Origin: Glebionis coronaria | Taxonomy: Eukaryota; Streptophyta; Magnoliopsida; Asterales; Asteraceae | Length of the DNA: 64,000 nt | NCBI GenBank assembly: GCA_025667525.1 | Contig: CM046877.1 | Coordinates: 34,740,255 to 34,804,254 of the forward strand | Direction: 5' to 3' | Part shown: positions 60,045-64,000 of the stretch, piece by piece | Layout of the letters: each line of letters starts with the position of its first letter | Numbering within the stretch: position 1 is the stretch's first letter | Notes under the pieces: model-generated | Databases searched by the model: none | What the model was told of the DNA's origin: nothing | Seen by the model: only the letters and a program-made list of their open reading frames with translations | Position numbers and translations under genes: made by a program

Positions 60045-63000
60045 TGTAAAATCCCAAATTGTGGGCTTTTAACACATCACCGGCTTCATTATTATTATCA
60101 TACATCGTATAATAATTTTATCAACGACCGTTACAAACGAAATTATAATATAGTAAATATTATATATTTACTTATATTTCTTAAAAACTTGACGTTTTGA
60201 CCATGGACTTATTTTATTTTTATTTTTAGACACATTTTATGTGCATGAATAATTATTAATTATATTATAATTAATAATGACGATCCAAAATATTACGCAT
60301 TAAAACTATATACAAAATTTTTGAACATAAACTTTTGTACAATTAACTCGACTCAATAAAACATTTTTGAACACCTTTATCATTTATTCCATGTACAAAA
60401 TAAATCAAACTAAACGAAATAATGTATACTACCTTCTATCTAGGTAACTTTAAAATAAGAAATTCTTTGAATCCATCTTATTTACACAAGAGGTATTACA
60501 CTAAATCATTCCTAGATCTCCTAAGATTTTTCCTATCTTTCATGTATGGCCGAGTATAAGCCACACCACCATAAATCCTAACATTTGATATTTCAATCTT
60601 TCCTAGTATTTACGTAATCTTAAAATATCTAGCAAATCTCCTACAAATCCATGATGGACAGGGAAACTCGTGGCTTTCAAACCACCATACCTGCTAGATT
60701 GCTAAAATCTTCTTCTTTCCTTATTATGTGTGTAAACTTGGACCATACCTCCATTTTATCTATCTCTATCTCACACTCGTGTATATATCCCCGCCACAAT
60801 CCCAATATCCTCAATACCATACATTAAAATCATCATCTTTTTTCTCCTGCGAATAACAACAACCCACCACCACCATACCATAGAAATAAACCACATCTTC
60901 ATCTCTTATATAGCAACATCATCACGGCGACACCACTGTTGTCACCAGCCTGCAACACCACGAATCCGCCATCGCCGACCACCACTTGATACCCCATCAC
61001 GTCACCATCAACAGCAACATCTAAACCCACGACACCTTTATTTTTCTCATCTCGCTCCTATGGATAAACTACACCATTGTTTTGCTATACTCATATATAC
61101 CTCACATACGCATAAATTACAAACCACAACCGAAACTATCACCATTCATGGAGCTAGTTGGTTGGACGAACAAAGCATGAAATCTTTGATTCTTCGCTTA
61201 CGTAATCATAAGGAACCATGCATCCGTGTGGGTTATGTTCTTGGTTTGGTACGCGATGTGGTTGAAAAGGCACAAGATTCTCGTTGCCTCATTTTGCCAT
61301 TCGTCCCGATTCACTGTAAGCTTCAATAACTCCATCATTCGCATGTTATTCTCATCCTAGTGTTGTGCTTGTGAAATTTTATTACAAAGGTTTATTAAAC
61401 AAGAATCATAACCTATAACCTTACTTCTTTCTTTGTTGTGTCATTTAAAAACATGTATTGAGTTAAACAAGTTCATAGATCTGCTTAAATATAAATGACG
61501 AGCTTAGGCGTGGAATATAGAAAGCAAAGGTTGTTAGACGTTAACAGAAAGAATAGGCATTGAATTTAATTCATGAAATAAACACCTAAACACCAACCCT
61601 TTAGACCTCTAAACGAACCTCCTAGTAATGAGTGCCCACAAGTTTAATAGGGTCGAATGATAGACGAGCTAGCTAAGAATTCATAGTAACTTGAATCACT
61701 TAAAATGGTTAAGAAACGAACTAGGAATCACTTACCGAAACATGCCGAACATAGCTTATTTTAGTATAAATATATATAAGTTAAATAAGTGTTTTATCGC
61801 GACCTTTTACGACCCACTTTTGACCCTCTAATCGACCTCGCCCCAAGTCGGGTAAAGAATGAAAGTTGTAGACGGCCATGTCGTCTACACGAGCCTATTT
61901 TTAGTTTAACCAAAAAGTCTTTATCGAAAACCGTAGGCTAGATCGAAAATGACTCGACAAACACCTTTCTTTAAAATAGGTTCGCGACACCAACTTCGAA
62001 CATGATTTTATCCTAGCAAACGATCTTGATTTATAAAACTAGAAGTACGGGTCTCTAGACGACCCGACTAGCTTTCTAATGGTGCTTTTAGTTTGTGCCA
62101 CGAATCACTTTTGAGCTCGCTATTTACTTTCGAAAACAAATAACCACATAGAACTTCCCACCGTTAGTTTAGGTCTTGCCACCGCTTTCTTATAGTAGCC
62201 ACTGTTGGAAAATTGTAAAAGAAAGGGTCGTAACTAATAACTTTCCATGTATATACAATGTTTCATGTTCCCTCACACTTGACAACCTTGTCTCATGTTT
62301 CCACAACACTAACATATTTTGATACCTTAAAGGAGACATGTTTTACTTTTAGAAACACTTTAATTAAATGTTTAATTTAATTATTTAATTTAATTATTTA
62401 ATTATTTTTATAATATATTTAGGATATTTGACCCGTTAATTGACCCGAATAAATAAACTGGCCCGACAACAAAATATTTAGTATTCCTAAATATATCCTG
62501 ATTGAACGACTACATTATTATTAAAACACTAAAACTTTCACAATTATTATAACCACCGATTTATTTAATAAACTCAAACATATACTAGGGGATTATATAC
62601 AACATATATTATTGTGTACAATTGGAAACTTGTAAGACTTTTATGAAACATTATATTTATAAGTCTTAATTAAATAAAAATCATTTTATTTAATTCATTT
62701 AAACTATTACCATTCAACCAAGGTAAATACACTTTATAAAATTAAAAGTGTACATGTTTCGATAACTCTATATAAGTTTAACACTCAAAATAATAACAAC
62801 TTAATTAATCTGTGATCATGCATTTTCATCAACTGCATTATATGTGCATTTTATTTGTGCATCTACTGAGTCACACATAAATTACTTAGGTAATTCTACT
62901 ACTTCGTGATCATACTGTGCCAGCATACTCAGTGACTTATTACTATTGCTCCATTATTGAGGTGAGTTCATGGCCCCATCTTTACTGTTTTATAACTGGG

Positions 63001-63703
63001 GGTGATAACATACAAAAACTATATATATTTTAAATATGCAAAACATGCACTGATGACAACAACAACTTAGTGCCTATTGTTTGCCCCATACCCGTGGACT
63101 TTAATAGTTAATAGTGTAGCACGAAATGTGTGAATAGATTTATTTGGGTATTGACAACACCCGGCCTGCGTGACTTGCTATCACGAAACGCTTAGGCCAA
63201 GCAACAGGTTTACGTCATTTTCGGACTGAGGGAACAACATCAGGACAGATCCAAATGGGCGTACTGAACAACTTTTTGTCTAGCTTCTATTATAGAGCAA
63301 TAGGAACTACTATGGTATTGGACTGTGATTGACTTACCACGATTGTGATGTTTAGCATATTATCAACATATTATTAACTTATTATTAAACTGAACCTGTG
63401 AATTCACCAACTTCGTGTTGAACCCCACATTTTACTCTATATGTTTTCTCAAGAAAATAAAGCAAGTTCATGCATTGGATTCCAGCATCATAGGAAGCAT
63501 CATCTTTACCATCGGGCTGGGATATTTCTACAAATAAAAACAAATGTTGATTTCAAGACAATTTATTAAATTTGTACATTTGATTCATGTAATATAATAA
63601 ATGATACTTTATGATCATGCTCTGTATACTATTTGCTATCGATCCACCAAAGTAACACCCCAATTACTATTCCATTGCATTTGACCAACTTGGGGGTGTT
63701 ACA
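60045..63703 (+). repeat. 3' LTR of the LARD-like element (3,659 bp)
   Basis: Begins TGTAAAATCCC and ends GGGGGTGTTACA. It is uninterrupted and serves as the empty-site reference for the solo LTR (single TATGT near 62850). Confidence 0.92.
61060..61329 (+). other. 89-codon ORF inside the LARD 3' LTR
   Basis: Counterpart of the ORF at 39484-39750, with one inserted codon (RRNHK versus RLRNHK) and a few replacements. It is in the same leader position after the TATA-like GTATATATCC near 60781. No homology recognised. Confidence 0.3.
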
Positions 63704-64000
63704 GATGCAAGCAAAGGAGTATTAGTTTCAAGGAAATAATACTCAAAAGGTTTTGTCTCATCGAATCAAGAAAGAGGTTTTCGATCCAGAGTTCACAGAT
63801 TTAACTCAAGAAGACAATTATTGTTGCTGCAGAACAAAATGAATGTTCACAAGACACAAGAAGACCATAATTTGAAGACAAAGATGATGTTCATGAAACT
63901 TGAAGGTTATCTTATCAGAAGAAGATCTGTATAAAAGTGTTTGGCTACATTCAGTTGGATATAAGTACAAATTACCAAGTTCAATCCAAGTTTGAAGAGA
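63704..64000 (+). other. Continuation of the SIRE-like 3' region
   Basis: After the GATGC target duplication the interrupted SIRE-like sequence resumes. It is rich in GAAGA and CAAGA motifs, with no ORF and no LTR start yet, so the element continues past the window. Confidence 0.6.

Larger units (their letters stand above)
38469..63703 (+). mobile_element. Non-coding LTR retrotransposon (LARD-like), 25.2 kb with nested insertions
   Basis: Bounded by TGTAAAACCCC and GGGGGTGTTACA and flanked by a perfect 5-bp duplication GATGC (38464-38468, 63704-63708). After removing the solo LTR and the Athila insertion, it has LTRs of ~3.64 and 3.66 kb and only ~3.1 kb of interior with no gag or pol. It has a Met-tRNA primer site. 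The LTR ends and primer resemble Tekay/Del-type Ty3/gypsy elements, which would supply proteins in trans; that link is inference. Twelve differences in the first ~325 bp of the two LTRs (about 3.7%, counted by eye) make it older than the Athila inside it. Confidence 0.9.
25777..64000 (+). mobile_element. SIRE-like Ty1/copia retrotransposon, old, with nested insertions, 3' end outside window
   Basis: 5' LTR, Met-tRNA primer site, broken gag, broken pol and a long third ORF region occupy 25777-38468. The element is interrupted at 30119-31154 by a hAT-like element and at 38469-63703 by a 25-kb LTR element, and resumes at 63704-64000. The extra ORF after RNase H is the hallmark of the SIRE group. 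Stops, frameshifts and lost catalytic residues show it is dead. No 3' LTR was found inside the window. Confidence 0.85.

Overview
The window is eukaryotic nuclear DNA from a flowering plant. It is AT-rich, its retroelements are primed by plant-type tRNA sites (initiator Met for three families, Asp for one), and its only host-like genes are split by short GT-AG introns. The copia-type element with an extra downstream ORF resembles elements familiar from daisy-family (Asteraceae) assemblies, often mislabelled 'synaptobrevin, longin-like'. The family assignment is inference; plant nuclear DNA is secure.

Layout. 1-11 kb holds no gene I recognise. It contains a ~183-bp tandem satellite (about 1225-2035) interrupted by a Mutator-type MITE with a perfect 9-bp target duplication, then a probable Helitron (2666-5758) whose 3' end abuts what looks like the 5' end of a second Helitron. 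11.1-22.1 kb is a segmental duplication carrying two copies of a small gene that I read as a protein with two heavy-metal-associated (HMA-like) domains: copy 1 (11417-12288, truncated by a stop) and copy 2 (19800-20991, open through six exons). A very young, complete Ty1/copia element (12956-17894, TSD TAGCT, LTRs differing only by two indels) sits just 3' of copy 1; the matching empty site survives 3' of copy 2. Between and after the copies lie GC-rich hAT-like debris, a minisatellite, an RNase H fragment and a captured piece of a P4-type ATPase gene. 22.1-25.7 kb is a cluster of MITEs (hAT, foldback, Tourist-like).

25.8-64 kb is one nest of retroelements. An old SIRE-like copia element (5' LTR 25777-26254, broken gag, pol and 3' ORF) is cut in its integrase by a 1,036-bp hAT-like element, and in its 3' non-coding region by a 25.2-kb non-coding LTR element (38469-63703, TSD GATGC, ~3.65-kb LTRs). 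That element carries a 3,844-bp solo LTR (TSD TATGT) in its 5' LTR and a nearly intact Athila-type Ty3/gypsy element on the minus strand (48405-59400, TSD ATTCT, 1,608-bp LTRs) in its interior. LTR divergence agrees with the nesting order: outer LTRs about 3-4% different by eye over the stretch compared, Athila LTRs about 0.6%. The SIRE 3' end lies beyond the window.

Functionally, two elements look recently active (the copia at 13-18 kb and the Athila at 48-59 kb). The only host-like coding capacity is the tandem HMA-like pair. I found no CRISPR array, rRNA or convincing tRNA gene.
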